From: Prinia subflava
Lineage: Eukaryota; Chordata; Aves; Passeriformes; Cisticolidae
DNA: 64,000 nucleotides
NCBI RefSeq assembly: GCF_021018805.1
Contig: NC_086247.1
Coordinates: forward strand, 186,001 to 250,000
Direction: 5' to 3'
Part shown: positions 36,901-51,900 of the stretch, piece after piece
Layout of the letters: each line of letters starts with the position of its first letter
Numbering within the stretch: the first letter of the stretch is position 1
Position numbers and translations under genes: made by a program
The notes under the pieces: model-generated
Database searches by the model: none
Told to the model about the DNA's origin: nothing
The model's input: the letters and a program-made list of their open reading frames with translations, nothing else

Positions 36901-39900
36901 GATTTTGTGTCTCCTTTTTCCACAGGCTGAGCAAACCAACTCCAAATGATGGGCCTTGGTACTGTCTCTGTACCATGGAGCATCAAAACATGAGCAAATC
37001 CAAAATAACTCAGTCAATCTGGCATTAATCACGGGCAGGGCTTGATTTTGGGGAGTGGGGAGCACTAGAAGGGAGGGAGAGATGCTATAGCAGCTCAACC
37101 TTCCTGCCAAGACACCAGTGTCAGACGTGGGCCCAAGCTGCACTAAAGCCTTGTGCCTGAGCAAATACAGCACAGCCCCAGGCCAGGGATAGAGCAGACA
37201 GAAGCCAGCACTGACGAGGCTGTATCAGTGTTTACTCACGCCAGCGCCGTGGTAACGCGTGCTCTTACCACAGCAGCTGGGCCAGAAACCCACCACCAGC
37301 ACCAGGGCTCCCTCAGAGGCAGCATGCGAGCGTGGCAAGAGGGGTGGGAGGCTCAGCAGAGGCTCCCACGGGAGGGCAGTGAGGACCAGGAGGCAGAGAC
37401 ACGAGGTTAGAGCAGTGAGATCCACACGGGCAGGACGGGGCCGAGGCCAGAGCTCCAGGTGAAGCAGGGAAGCACTGAAGCACCTCTGCACTGCTCCACA
37501 GCACCCCTGGGCAGCTCCTTCTGCCCCAGCCCACCCCAGCCCACCCCCCTGTGCCCCAAGGGGCTCCCCCTGTCCCTGTGGCCGAGCCCCCACCCAGGCT
37601 CCAGAGGAACACCAGGCTGGGGCAGCGCTGCTGTGTCCCCTCCCTCCATGCCATTCCTGGGGAAAGCACTCACATAAAGCATTAGGGACAGGGGAGGTGT
37701 AACTGCACCCACCACCAGAGAACCAGGGCAGAACCACCCGAATTACAGGCTCTCCCAGAAGGCTCAGGAGCTGGAAAAAGGGCCCCCAAACTCCAGCCCC
37801 AGTAATGGGGAAGCAGCCCCTGCACGAGGAAGGGCGTGGGGCCGAGCCAGCCCCTCCTGGCACACACACTCACCGAGATGACTCTGTCTCCGACGTGCAG
37901 GATCCCATCCCGGTGGGCTGCACCTCCCTCTGCGATCCGGGAGATGAAGATGCCCTGGAGCACAGTCAGCAGGGTCAGAGCAGCCCGGGCTTTCCCTCAC
38001 CTGAGCCTGGCTCTCCAAACCCGTTCCCAGACACCGGGCAGGTCTCAGTCCTCTTTCCTCCACAGACCCTTCTGTCCCAATGCTTCCCACACAAACCCTC
38101 TGCTCCCAGAGCCCCTGACAGCAAAGCCCTGCCGTGGCCCCGAGCCTGGAATCTGTGCCAAGAGGGCAGCAGCAGGATTAGATGTCACTGGCAGGGATTG
38201 GGAGCCCCAGCCCCCTCTTCTATAAAAAAGGCAGAGGGACTTTGGACAAGGAGTGACAGCATAAGGAGGAATGGCTCCCACTGCCAGGGAGCAGGGTCAG
38301 GGGGGATATTGGGAAGGAATTGTTCCCTCTGAGGGTGGTGTGGCACGGGCTGCCCAGAGAAGCTGTGACTGTCCCAGCCCTGAAAGCGTTCAAGGCCATG
38401 GTGGGCTTGGAGCAACCTGGGCCAGTGGAAGCTGGCCAGGACAAGAGGATGGAATAGATGAGGGGTCCCTCCAAACCCAAACCACTCTGGAATTCCGTGA
38501 CTCCCTGACTTAAGCACACCTGGCTCTCAGAGACCAGCCCAGGGCCAGGCTGCACTGCTGCAGGCGCAGGGCTGAGGAGGATTGGGGGATCCCCGGGATC
38601 AGACTGACCGTGTCCCCCGCCCGGTACGGGGTGGAGCCCTTGCCGCCAGCGATGCTGAAGCCCAGGCCCTTCTCGTTGCGCATGAGGCAGGTGGAGAATC
38701 TGTGCGCGGGCGGCGCCTCGGGGCCCTCGGGGAAGCGCAGCCCCCCGCGCCGCTCCCGCGGGCTGTAGTCGTCCTCGGGCCGCAGCGGGGTGACCGTGAT
38801 GGCGTTCTCGGGCTCCACCATCCGCTCCCGCAGCACCGTCATGGACACCGAGCTGCCCGAGCCCCGCAGCGCCTCCACGGCCACGTGGTGCTCGGCACAG
38901 TGCAGGGACACGCCGTTCACCTGGGGACACAGGGACAGCCTGGCCTCAAACACAGCCCTGGGTGACACAGAGAGCCCTGGGCAACACACACAGCCCTGGG
39001 CAACACACACAGCTCAAACCAACACACACAGCCCTGGGCAACACACACAGCCTGGCCTCACACGTGGTGCTCGGCACAGTGCAGGGACACGCCGTTCACC
39101 TGGGGACAGAGGGACAGCCTGGCCTCAAACACAGCCCTGGGCAACACAGAGAGCCCTGGGTAACACAGAGAGCCCTGGGCAACACACACAGCTCAAACCA
39201 ACACACACAGCCTGGCCTCACACGTGGTGCTCGGCACAGTGCAGGGACACGCCGTTCACCTGGGGACAGGGACAGCCTGGCCTCAAACACAGCCCTGGGT
39301 GACACAGAGAGCCCTGGGTGACACAGAGAGCCCTGGGCAACACACACAGCCCAAAGAAACACACACAGCTCAAACCAACACACACAGCCTGGCCTCACAC
39401 GTGGTGCTCGGCACAGTGCAGGGACACGCCGTTCACCTGGGGACAGAGGGACAGCCTGGCCTCAAACACAGCCCTGGGTGACACAGAGAGCCCTGGGTGA
39501 CACAGAGAGCCCTGGGTGACACAGAGAGCTCAAACCAACACACACAGCCCTGGGTAACACAGAGAGCCCTGGGTGACACACAGAGCCCTGGGTAACACAC
39601 AGAGCTCAAACCAACACACACAGCCCTGGGCAACACACACAGCCCAAAGAAACACACACAGCTCAAACCAACACACACAGCCTGGCCTCACACGTGGTGC
39701 TGGGCACAGTGCAGGGACACGCCGTTCACCTGGGGACAGAGGGACAGCCTGGCCTCAAACACAGCCCTGGGTAACACAGAGAGCCCTGGGTGACACACAC
39801 AGCCCAAAGAAACACACACAGCTCCAACCAACACACACAGCTCCAACCAACACACACAGCTCAAACCAACACACACAGCCCAAAGAAACACACACAGCCT

Positions 39901-42900
39901 GGCCTCACACACGGCCTCCCCTCACACACAGCCCTGGGTAACACACACAGCCTGGTCTCACACACGGCCTCCCCTCACACACAGCCCAAACCAGCACACA
40001 CAGCCTCTCCTCACACACAGCCCTGGGTAACACACACAGCCTGGTCTCACACACAGCCCCAACTCAGGCACTGCTGCCCCAGGAACTGGCTCAGCCTCTC
40101 CACACCCCACCCAGGCCCTGCTCCCACAGGTGTGTCCACACCTCTGGGAAGTTTTCCTTCATTCTTACAGCGCCTGCTGCCTGTCCCAGGCCAGGGCAGC
40201 CAAGGAAAGGCCCTTTCAGAGGAATTCTGTCCCTATATGGAGTCCTGAATTCCCTACACTTGTATCATCCCTACAGGCAACATCTCAGACAGGTAACTCC
40301 CCACACTGAAGCATCTCTACCAACAAAATTCAGCAAAATTTAACACAACTCAGGCCGACCCTTGTTCATCTTCCAGAAGGGACATCCACCTGCTCCCACC
40401 TGAAACACCTGGAGCTGTCAGTGTGACAGTCCCTCAGCGAGGGGAATGGCACAGAGCAGCTCATCCTGAGTGTGGCACGGCAGGGAGAACCAGGGCATGA
40501 GGCCCAGGCAGGCTGGATGGGGCTTGGAGCAGCCTGGGCTGGTGCAAGGTGTCCCTGCCCATGGCAGGGGGAGGAATGAGCTGAGCTTCCACGTCCCTTC
40601 CCACCCAAACAATTCCCATGGCTGGCTCCCTGAGTATCAAATTATTTCACAGGGTTCACTTCTGCCCTGCCCAGGTGTGCACAGCTCAGCCTGCTGGGGA
40701 TGTATTTTTTCCCACCTGGGTCACACAATACTTCAGACCTGGGCCAGAGTAAATGCAGGAGCTCATAAAGCAATAAAAGATTCATGGTAACATAAATTAA
40801 ACAACTGTCTCTGAGCCAAAGGGATTTTGTTTAGCTCTCACACATCTCCTAATGCTTAATTTGGTCTAAAACGTGTGTGATGCAAACCCATTCCCAGTCA
40901 CCTCATACCTCCACTCCAAGTTACCAGGAGCATTTTCTTTGCCACAGGAGTCGAGTCCTTACCTCCAGAAGTTTGTCACCAACACGGACCCCTGCACGAG
41001 CTGCAGGGCCCTCCTCAGACACACGGGAAATGAAGATGCCCTGGAAACAAACCCATCTGTCACATGGAGAGCCCATTCCATCTGTGACATGGAGAGCCCA
41101 TTCCATCTGTGACATGGAGAGCCCATTCCTCACCCCTGTGGAGCGCAGAGACCCCGCAGCCCCCCCAGCTCCCAGGAGAGGGGTCAGACCCTGGCCAGCC
41201 CTGACCCCAGAATGAGGGGACACGACAACCACAACAACCCACTCAGGGGCTGGGAAAAGGGGACAGAAACCTCACTGCAGGGCTACCCAAGGTGACAAGG
41301 GGGACAGAAACCTCATTGCAGGGCTACCCAAGGTGACAAGGGGACAGAAACCTCATTGCAGGGCTACCCCAAGGTGACAAGGGGGACAGAAACCTCACTG
41401 CAGGGCTACCCAAGGTGATGAGGGGACAGAAACCTCATTGCAGGGCTACCCAAGGTGACAAGGGGACAGAAACCTCATTGCAGGGCTACCCAAGGTGACA
41501 AGGGGGACAGAAACCTCATTGCAGGGCTACCCCAAGGTGACAAGGGGAACAGAAACGCCAGGGCAGGGCTACCCCTGGGTGAGCCACAAGAGCAGGGAAT
41601 GACACTTTAACCCTCTTCCAGTGGGACTGGCACACAGCTGATGCCACCAGGCAGGGAACAACCCCACGCTCTGTGCCCCAGGACACAGCTGGGAAGGAAC
41701 CCCCTGCTCCCACGGCTGCTGCAGGTCAGACCAGCCCGGTCCAGGGGCAGGAGCTGCTCCACCCCGCCAACCTCCTGCGCTGGGGGGGTTCAGGGCTGCT
41801 CCCACCCGGCCCCGAAACGCTCAGGTGTGAGGACACCCCGCCCTCAGCTATGCAGAACCAGCCCCGAGAGCCTCAGCAGTGACACAGCCCAGGCCTTACC
41901 TCGTCATCCCCCTTATAGGGCGTGGAGCCCTTGCCCCCCGCGATGCTGATGCCCAGCCCCCCCGTCTGCCGCACGATGGTCAGCGTCAGCTGCAAGCACA
42001 AGGGACAGGGTCATGGTCAGGGCACTCCGGAGCAGGGGACAGCTCTTTTCATGAAAAACAGCAGCTCCAGAGCATCTGCTGACCTGGGGAGCCGTGGCAC
42101 CCATGGGAGAGCCGTGGCACCCATGGGTGAGCTGTGGCACTCATGGGAGAGCCATGGCACCCATGGGAGAGCCATGGCACCCGTGGGTGAGCCGTGGCAC
42201 TCATGGGTGAGCCGTGGCACCCATGAGGGAACCGTGGCACCCATGGGTGAGCCATGGCACCCATGGGAGAGCCATGGCACCCATGGGAGAGCCATGGCAC
42301 TCATGGGTGAGCCGTGGCACCCGTGGGGGAGCTGTGGCACCTGTGGGGGAGCCGTGGCACCCGTGGGGGAGCCGTGGCACCCGTGGGGGAGCCGTGGCAC
42401 CCGTGGGGGAGCCGTGGCACCCGTGGGTGAGCCGTGGCACCCATGGGTGAGCCATGGCACTCATGGGTAAGCCATGGTACCCGTGGGGGAGCCGTGGCAC
42501 CCGTGGGGGAGCTGTGGCACCCATGGGAGAGCCGTGGCACCCATGGGTGAGCCATGGCACCCGCAGGGGAGCCGTGGCACTCATGGGTGAGCCATGGCAC
42601 CCATGGGTGAGCCATGGCACCCATGGGTGAGCCGTGGTACCTGTGGGGGAGCCGTGGCACCCGTGGGAGAGCCATGGCACTCATGGGTGAGCCATGGCAC
42701 CCGTGGGGGAGCCGTGGCACTCATGGGTGAGCCATGGCACCCGTGGGGGAGCCGTGGCACCCGTGGGGGAGCCGTGGCACTCATGGGTGAACCGTGGCAC
42801 CCGTGGGGGAGCCGTGGCACCCGTGGGGGAGCCGTGGCACTCATGGGGGAGCCGTGGCACCCGTGGGGGAGCCGTGGCACTCGTGGCACTCACGCCTCAG

Positions 42901-45900
42901 AGGCACCACCACACCACGTGGGACACACAAATCCCTTCCCACAGCTGAGCCTTGACCCAGCTTGCTCACGATGGACACAGCAGAAGGGGATTCCACCACA
43001 AAGCAAACTGGGCAGCCACAGACTGGGACTGGATCACAGGGGCAGCGTTCACACCACAGCCCGGCTCTGCCGTGGGGCTCCCTTTGAGTGTAATTCCATC
43101 CGGGGGATCCCAGGTCACCCCAGCGTGGTGTGCAGTGACACGGATGGCACCTTGTCCAGAATACTCTGGATGGACACTTGGTTTTGTTGTATTGGTGGAA
43201 ATCAACACACAACTCCAAAAAACCCCATCTGTGCTGTCCAGATCCTCTGCTTCCCTCTGCCCCAGCTGCTCAGGATCCAGCTGAGCAATCCACAGCTCTT
43301 CTCCTCCCTGCCTCCCACCTCTACAAACCCAGTTATGCCCCTGCCAACAGCTGATCTCACTTGACCTGAAGCTGTTTCTTTTAAGGACACCAGCATGAAC
43401 CATTCCCAATGCCACAGTCACGAGAAGGCAGACAGGGAGCACGAGGTAGGACAAAGGGAAAGGAACAGGACAGACAGGGCTCTCTCAGGGCCAAGGACCA
43501 AGGAGCTGGTGAGGTAAGGGACAGAAACGAGCACAGACTCCTCTAGAGAACCAGATCTGTTGTCCTCCATGTCACCCCTTTGGAAACAAAGCCCAGGATG
43601 GAGAGAGGCTGCTGCAGAGATGTCAAGTGTCAGTGTCAGCTCCACATGGCCACAGCATGGGCAGCAAAGAAGGCAGATTACCTTCCTGAACACTTCCCTC
43701 CCAACCCTCTTCCACTTCTGCAATGACAGAACCAACATCTTGTGGAGCTCCACATTCTGCTAAGTTTAAAACAAAGACCAAACCAAAAAAACCCAGCAGG
43801 AAACGTGAAACCAACTGAGGTGCTCTGCCAGTTCCTTTGACACCCAGTTAACAGCACAGAACGCTCTGGGATCTTCCCAGGGAAATCCCTGTATCCAGAC
43901 CTACCATCAGCTCACTGTCTCCGGTGCAAGAGCCAGAAACTGAGTAAAACTCCAAGTTCTGGAGTACCCAAGTACGACAGAAATAAATGGGGCACTGATG
44001 AGACAGCACCACATCCAAGACAGCCCACCTCAAAGCAGCTCCTGACCAGACAAACGCTTCTTGCATGGCCGTGTCTGGTAGGAAGTGATTACAACACCCC
44101 TGTTGATTACAACACCCCTGTTTTTCCATGCAGACTCAGTGGGCTCTAGAAATGCTCAAAGACTCACACCTGTACTGTTCAGTGAGTGCTTGGACGCTGC
44201 TCTCAGGCACAGGGGAGGATTTCTGGGGTTGTTCTGTGCAGGGCCAGAAGCCAGACTTGATGATCCTGGTGATCAGGAAATTGTGTAATTCTGCTTCAAC
44301 ACAAAGGTTAGAAATTCTGCTTCAACACAAAGGTTCTAAGGATGATAGAAGGCCAGGTCTCCAGGTAAGGATTACAGACTAGCCTGAGAGCAGGATCCAT
44401 ATTTCCCAGAAAGCAGCTGATGGTTCTGCTCAGTGCCCGAATCCATGGGACAGGATCGATTTTGGACAGTGACTGAGACTGTCTGATGTCACTGCCACAG
44501 GAATTCACTTCCAGCTGCAGGGGAAGCTGGTGCTGTGAACTAACAGAAAGATACACCACAAACCCCCTGGATTTCACACATTCAGCAAACCAGTCTAAAA
44601 ATGTGGGGAAACCTGCCAGAAAAGCCAACTGGCCTGAGGGGGAAGAACCTTCTCTGCATCATTGTACACTGAAAAGCACAACACCAAGAAGAAAACAGTC
44701 CAGATTAAAAATACTGGGACAACTGTAGCAAAGGGGCTTGAACCAGATATAAACAAACGTAGACTGAAAAGAAGATTTCAAACTCCAAAGCAAATCAGTT
44801 CTCCCACAAAACCAGTGTGGTGAGGTACTGAACTGGGGGATGTTTGTTTGAGGTCCATGCAAAGAGTAACTGATGGGAATATGAGCTTTAAGAGGGAGGA
44901 CCTGGATCCAGCAGCCTGTAACAGCCCTTCATGTCACAGTTCAGGCTGTTTCCTGCACTAAACCTTCAGTTCTTTGTTCCCCAAAGCTTCTCTTTCCCAA
45001 GGCTGCTCCCTGGACTGCCACGATGTTGGACTGGCACTGAAACAGAGCACAGAGCTGGACCCAGCAGGGACAGCTCAGATCCTGCCATGGACTTCACTGG
45101 GTATTTTTGAGTGTTTTCCCCCCAAAGGCAGAGATGCACCCACAGCCCACCTCAGATGATCTGATCTGTGCTGCCTCCCATCAAAACTCACTGCTTCTTC
45201 CTCTGCAGAAAGGAAAAACCACCATGGAGAGGGCATCACACTCCCAGTTCCCCGACAGGGGTCCAGCCCTGCATGTTAAAGTGCTGCAGTGCCAGGGGAA
45301 AGTGAGTAAATGGAAAATGCTGCCACATCAGCTTTGAGCTGCCACCCTTCCCCCTGGGCTCCCCTGGGAACCCACCCACCCTCAGTGGCCCTGAACACGA
45401 CGCAGGGAAGCAGCTCCCCCTGTCCCCTTCAGCCCTGCCTGTGCCTCTTTGGGGACACCAAACACGAACCGGGGCCACCTCAACCCAGGTTTCACATGGC
45501 TTTTGGTGTCACTGGTTTTTACCATGGAATCATGGAATGGTTTGGGTGGGAAGGGACCTTAAAGCTCATCCAGCCACCCTTCTCTTGCTGCTGCAGGGAT
45601 TGCAGCTTTGAGGAAGTAACTGCACACACCAGAAGTGCTGCTCCCCTGCACAGACTCCCTGCCAAGCAGCAGCCAGGGACAGCTGTGTGCTGCCCAGGGG
45701 ATTTGGGGCAGTCTGAATTTGCTGCTGTGCCAGGCAATTCACCACTGAGGATTCCTGCAGCCTGCCAGGGGCACAGCAGACACTGAGGCAGTGACCAGCC
45801 TGCTGGAGCCCAGGACACCCCTCTGGCCGCCCTGGAGGGTCTGGAGACCAGACAGGGGGTCTGGGGTCTGTCCAGGGGCTCAGCCAGCCTCACACAGAGC

Positions 45901-48900
45901 CCAGGAGGACACTGCCTCTGATCCCTGCCATGGCAGTGAATGCCCACAGTGTGTGAAGAATCACAAGCCGGGAGAATTCAAAATAAGCAGTAGTTAGTTA
46001 ATCAGAGAGTGTAAATGTAGAATTTAGGATTTTTAGTACATGGGTTTGAAGAGGCAAGATGGAGGAATTGGGGAGTGGTCCTGTCCTCCTTGTTCTTGTT
46101 CTTTTCCCCCATTTTCTGTTGAGTTGGGTCACAAGGATTGGTTTAGAGTAGAAATGACAGGTTAACATAGGTAGTGAGTATTGGTAAGATTCTGTAAATA
46201 CAAAATATGTTGTGTTTGGACCAGGGAATGGTGCAAAGGGTCCAGGACCCTCTGATCCACCCAGTCTGCCGCATGTCCTGCTCTGCTGGGGACGCCCTGC
46301 AGAGCTGGGGAAGAACTGAGAGATAATGAAGAATAAACAACCCTGGAAACACGGACTGGGGACTCAGCCTGTCTGCTCTGGCTCCAGTGTGAGACCTCTT
46401 GGGCAAGGGAAGCTCAAAAGTTTTGTTACCTCAGGGAAGAGCAACCCTGAGACCACCCACGGCACCCAGAGCACTCAGGGGACAAAGCTCAGAGCTGCTG
46501 CACTTGAGAGCTGCTGAAAGACCAAGTCCTTCCTCCAAACATCCCCACAGGAGTGGGGTTCAAGGGCTTCACATCCAGCAGACACAAAGTTTCTGCCAGC
46601 ACAGGCATCAGTTTATAAATGGTTGTGCCTGTGGATGAACACAGCTGGGGTCAGTTTGGGACCTCTCATAGCAAGAAAGACATTGAGGGGCACCAGATAC
46701 AGGAACAGAGCTGGGGAAAGGTCTGGAACACCAGGAGCAGCTGAGGGGGCTCAGCCTGGAGAAAAGGGGGCTCAGGAGGGACCAGCTCAGTCTCCTCAAC
46801 TCCCTGACAGGAAGGTGGAACAGGATGGGGGACAGACTTTGCTCCCAGGAAACAACGGACAGGACAAGGGCAAACAGTCTCAAGTTGTACCAGGAGTGGT
46901 TTAGGTGAGATTCTGGGAAAATTCCTTCCTGTGGAAGGAATGGCTGTCCAGCCCTGCCAGGGATTGCTCAGGACAGGGGTGGAGTCCTCATATCTGGAAG
47001 TGTTCAAAGAACATGTGGACATGGCACCTGAGGACATGGGTTAGTGACAACGTGGTGACAGTGCTGGGTTGATGGCTGGACTTGCTGATCTTCAAGGTCT
47101 TTTCAAACCCTACTGATTCCCTGACTCCCAGTGTCCAATCTTCAAATTTACATGTTCCAAAAGATTTGAGACTGTCATACTGACACAGGAAATGCACACT
47201 GCAATAAATAATTTGGATTTATGCTGGGACAGACGTGTGACGAGGGACAGGTGCCACGTGAAGGTGAGGGATCCACTTCCACAGCAGCTGAAGAATCCAT
47301 TAAATACCATCAATAATCCTTTCAAAAATCAAAAGGACTGGACAACTTGTGTTCAGGAGTCCCAACATTTGCCTGAGACCTCTGACATGCTTATAGAGCA
47401 TTTCCAGAATTCTGGGCTTTTTTTTTACCCTGAGACCCCTGAGATGCTTATACAGCATTTCCAGAATTCTGGTTTTTTTTACCCTGAGACCTCTTATGTT
47501 GTGCTGGTGGAGTGAGAGGCTGCACAGAACGATGCCTGTAACCACCAGCTCCTCCCCAGACACCACTCCAGACCAGTAACTGAGGAACACACGTGGCTCT
47601 GGCCAGGCACACAAACGGCTCTCAGGAGAAACAGCTGAATTTTGGGAAAATGAGGTATCTCCAAACTCAGACTATTTCACTCTGAGAGACTCCAGACCTG
47701 GCTGATGAAGTGAAGATTCACTGAACAGACCTGTGCAAAGCTGTGCCCCAGACTGGCACTGACATCACCCAGTGCTGGTACAGGTGTGAGCTGTACCAGC
47801 CAAGAACCAGGTAAGAGTTACTGGGAGAGAAATGAGAATTTGGATTCTGTCAAGATGCATCTTTAATTCTAAAGCAGACAGAATTGAAATAACTCCATTT
47901 GAGGGGAGGCTGGGAGCCTTCCAGTTCAGGAGGGGAGATGGACCCTTTTTATCTTTTCATGCCATTAATAACTTCATAGGAGATGATTATTCCATGTTTG
48001 TAATCACAAAAGAATTAGGGATATTCAACAGAACTCAGTAAGATATCAAATGAAATATCAGTGGCAGGATTAAAAAATGCTTTTTGATATAAAGCTCAAG
48101 TAAATTACATAATTTATTGCCACAAGATTCCGTGGGACTGAAATGTATAGAAGGGAGAGGATCAGACAATCATGGATGGCAGCTCCATGGTGCCTCACAC
48201 AGGGGCATGAACAGCCCAGAACTCTTGAGCCACAGCGTGCCAGGAGTGAGCAGCCACCAGTGAAGGGATCCCCTTGTCCCTTTGTCCCTTTGTCCTGCTG
48301 ACCCCCTCAGCTCCTGTCACTGCGCTCTGACACACGTTCAGTCAGTGTAATATAATATAATATAATATAATATAATATAATATAATATAATATAATATAA
48401 TATAATATAATATAATATAATATAATATAATATAATATAATATAATATAATATAATATAATATAATATAATATAATATAATATAATATAATATAATATAA
48501 TATAATGTAATGTAATATAATATAACATGTCACTGTCATATTATAGCCTCAGGGTTCAGGTTGGACATCAGGAAGAATTTCTTCCCAAAAGGGTCACCAG
48601 GCATTGGCTGCTCAGGGAGGTGGCAGAGTCACCCTCCCTGGAGGTGTCCAGGGAATGACTGGATGTGGCACTCAGTGCTCTGGTCTGGTGACAAGGTGTG
48701 GATCAGAGGTTGAACTTGATGGTCTTGGAGGTCTTTTCTAACCTAAATAATTCTGGGATTCTGTTCACCTTGAGTGCATACAGCTGGGACATGGAAGAGC
48801 AGGAGCTGGAGGCACTGGTTCACCAGGAAAGATGAGAAGAGCTAAATCTGTCTGGCTTTGGTCAGTGACAGCTCACGGGGAGAGGGAGACAGGCTGAAAA

Positions 48901-51900
48901 TAACAGTGAGCAAAAGGGAGAGGGGAGGTTGCTGTGTGACTGCTGAGAGCTAAATTAACCCCAGCCAGTGGAAAAGGAACGTGGAGGAAAAGTGGCCCTG
49001 GCAGGAGAGCGGGCCCTGGACACGGGCTGGAGGTTTCCTGGCTCTGGTGTTATTCTTTCCTCTGCTCCAGCGGGTTTAGTTCTCAAAGGAAAGGGCACCT
49101 GAAGGGCAGAGAGGGTGGGCACAGCTCAGAGGAGTCTGAGCACTTCCCTGACTCCTCACTGAACACCTCCACAAAACCAGGGCAAAGCAGAGAACCTGAA
49201 TGAGACCCCTGACAGCAGCACTGGGAGCAGACAGGACCTGCCACAGCCCCACAGTGACAGCAGCACTGGGAGCAGACAGAACCTGCCACAGCCCCGGGAC
49301 AGGGACCTGCCACAGCCCCAGCTCAGGGACAGGGACCTGCCACAGCCCCGGGACAGGGACCTGCCACAGCCCCGGGACAGGGACAGGGACCTGCCACAGC
49401 CCCGGGACAGGGACCTGCCACAGCCCCGGGACAGGGACAGGGACCTGCCACAGCCCCGGGACAGGGACCTGCCACAGCCCCAGCTCAGGGACAGGGACCT
49501 GCCACAGCCCCGGGACAGGGACAGGGACCTGCCACAGCCCCGGGACAGGGACCTGCCACAGCCCCGGGACAGGGACCTGCCACAGCCCCAGCTCAGGGAC
49601 AGACACCTGCCACAGCCCCGGGACAGGGACAGGGACCTGCCACAGCCCCGGGACAGGGACAGGGACCTGTCACAGCCCCACGGTGACAGCAGCCCTGGGA
49701 GCAGACAGGACAGGGACCTGCCACAGCCCCGGGACAGGGACCTGCCACAGCCCCACGGTGACAGCAGCCCTGGGAGCAGACAGGACAGGGACCTGCCACA
49801 GCCCCACAGTGACAGCAGCACTGGGAGCAGACAGGAGAGGGACCTGCCACAGCCCCGGGACAGGGACCTGCCACAGCCTCGGGACAGGGACCTGCCACAG
49901 CCCCAGCTCAGGGACAGGGACCTGCCACAGCCCCAGCTCAGGGACAGGGACCTGCCACAGCCCCGGGACAGGGACAGGGACCTGCCACAGCCCCGGGACA
50001 GGGACCTGCCACAGCCCCAGGACAGGGACCTGCCACAGCCCCGGGACAGGGACAGGGACCTGCCACAGCCCCGGGACAGGGACCTGCCACAGCCCCAGCT
50101 CAGGGACAGGGACCTGCCACAGCCCCGGGACAGGGACAGGGACCTGCCACAGCCCCAGGACAGGGACCTGCCACAGCCCCAGCTCAGGGACAGGGACCTG
50201 CCACAGCCCCGGGACAGGGACAGGGACCTGCCACAGCCCCGGGACAGGGACCTGCCACAGCCCCGGGACAGGGACAGGGACCTGCCACAGCCCCGGGACA
50301 GGGACCTGCTACAGCCTCAGGACAGGGACCTGCCACAGCCCCACGGTGACAGCAGCACTGGCAGCAGACGGGACAGGGACCTGCCACAGCCCCGGGACAG
50401 GGACCTGCCACAGCCCCAGGAGAGGGACCTGCCACAGCCCCAGGAGAGGGACCTGCCACAGCCCCGGGACAGGGACCTGCCACAGCCCCGGGACAGGGAC
50501 AGGGACCTGCCACAGCCCCAGGACAGGGACCTGCCACAGCCCCACGGTGACAGCAGCACTGGGAGCAGATGGGACAGGGACCTGCCACAGCCCCACGGTG
50601 ACAGCAGCACTGGGAGCAGACGGGACAGGGACCTACCACAGCCCCACGGTGACAGCAGCACTGGGAGCAGACGGGACAGGGACCTACCACAGCCCCACGG
50701 TGACAGCAGCCCTGGCAGCAGATGGGACAGGGACCTGCCACAGCCCCAGTGTGACAGCAGCCCTGGCAGCAGATGGGACAGGGACCAGCCGTGCTCAGGG
50801 TGCTGCTGTGCTCCTGCACATCCCCATCCCTGCCCCAGGAGACTCAAGGACAGTGGCCACATTTCCCAGAGGCTGAAGGAAGCAAGGATGCCTTTCTGAA
50901 ACATGAAACATGGTCACATTTGAAGCATAAATAAAACCCAGGGCTCCTACAGATACGTGAATATTCCCAGAACATATGGACTCCTCTCTGAGAGCTGTGT
51001 GCCACGGGTATAGATTCATGTCCAGATTAAGAGGATTGCTCTGTGTCTATATAAAGCTGTGATTTCATCTCAGTGCATGAAAGAAATGTCTGCAGTGAAA
51101 ACAATCCTCCACTGGGACAAACTCCACAGGGAGGTGCTGAGTCACATCCCTGGATGCCACAGACCAAGGCTCCTTCCCTGCAAAACCTGGAGCCTTTTGA
51201 GGCCCCTCCAGCCCGGGCTGGCTCAGGATTCAAGGATTAATTACTTAATTAATGAACTACAGAAACTGGGACTTGGGAAGATGGTACTTCCTTCTTATCA
51301 CCACTGGGAACCAGCTTTGCCACAGGCACAGAAATAGAAAAAGAAGGGAATCCTGCAAAGATCCAGGCTGGCCAAACTATGGAATACAGAAGGACAGGGT
51401 CTCCCTGGAAATGAGAACACTCAAATGCTTAAAGAGAAGCAAAAAGCATTGTCCAAAGCCACCAATCCTCAAACCATTTCAGAACCAGAAACAGGACAAA
51501 AACCACCCCGATTCAGCTGGAACAGTTAACACTAGAACACATCCTACTTCATCTCTCCATCATCTCTCTCTACTTCATCTCTCCAGCAGCACAGGATTTC
51601 TGTCCCTGTTCTCACTGACCTTTCTTGTATGGTGAAATCCTTGGAGCAGTCATTTCTCTGCATTATATTTTCCACCATAAAATTCCACTGGAGACTCTTC
51701 TCAGCCCAGCAGTCTCAGACTGTTCTAAAGGTCTGTTTTGCCCATCATTTAATAGACAAGACTAGAAAGGGTAGGGAGTTTACAACTGTCCTAAAATCTA
51801 CTTCAACAGTGTGCTGCTAAGGGCAGGCCTTGCAGAGGAGAGTATTTATAATTAGTATTTATACCAGTGGAATACATGGAACACTTCCACTAAAGCTGGC

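Noticed and set aside
42090..42895. CRISPR-like regular repeats
   Set aside because: Units are contiguous without unique spacers, in a vertebrate intron.
49200..50876. 558-codon plus-strand frame with GTGTCHSP repeats
   Set aside because: Minisatellite translation; the opposite strand is also largely open and there is no promoter or homologue.
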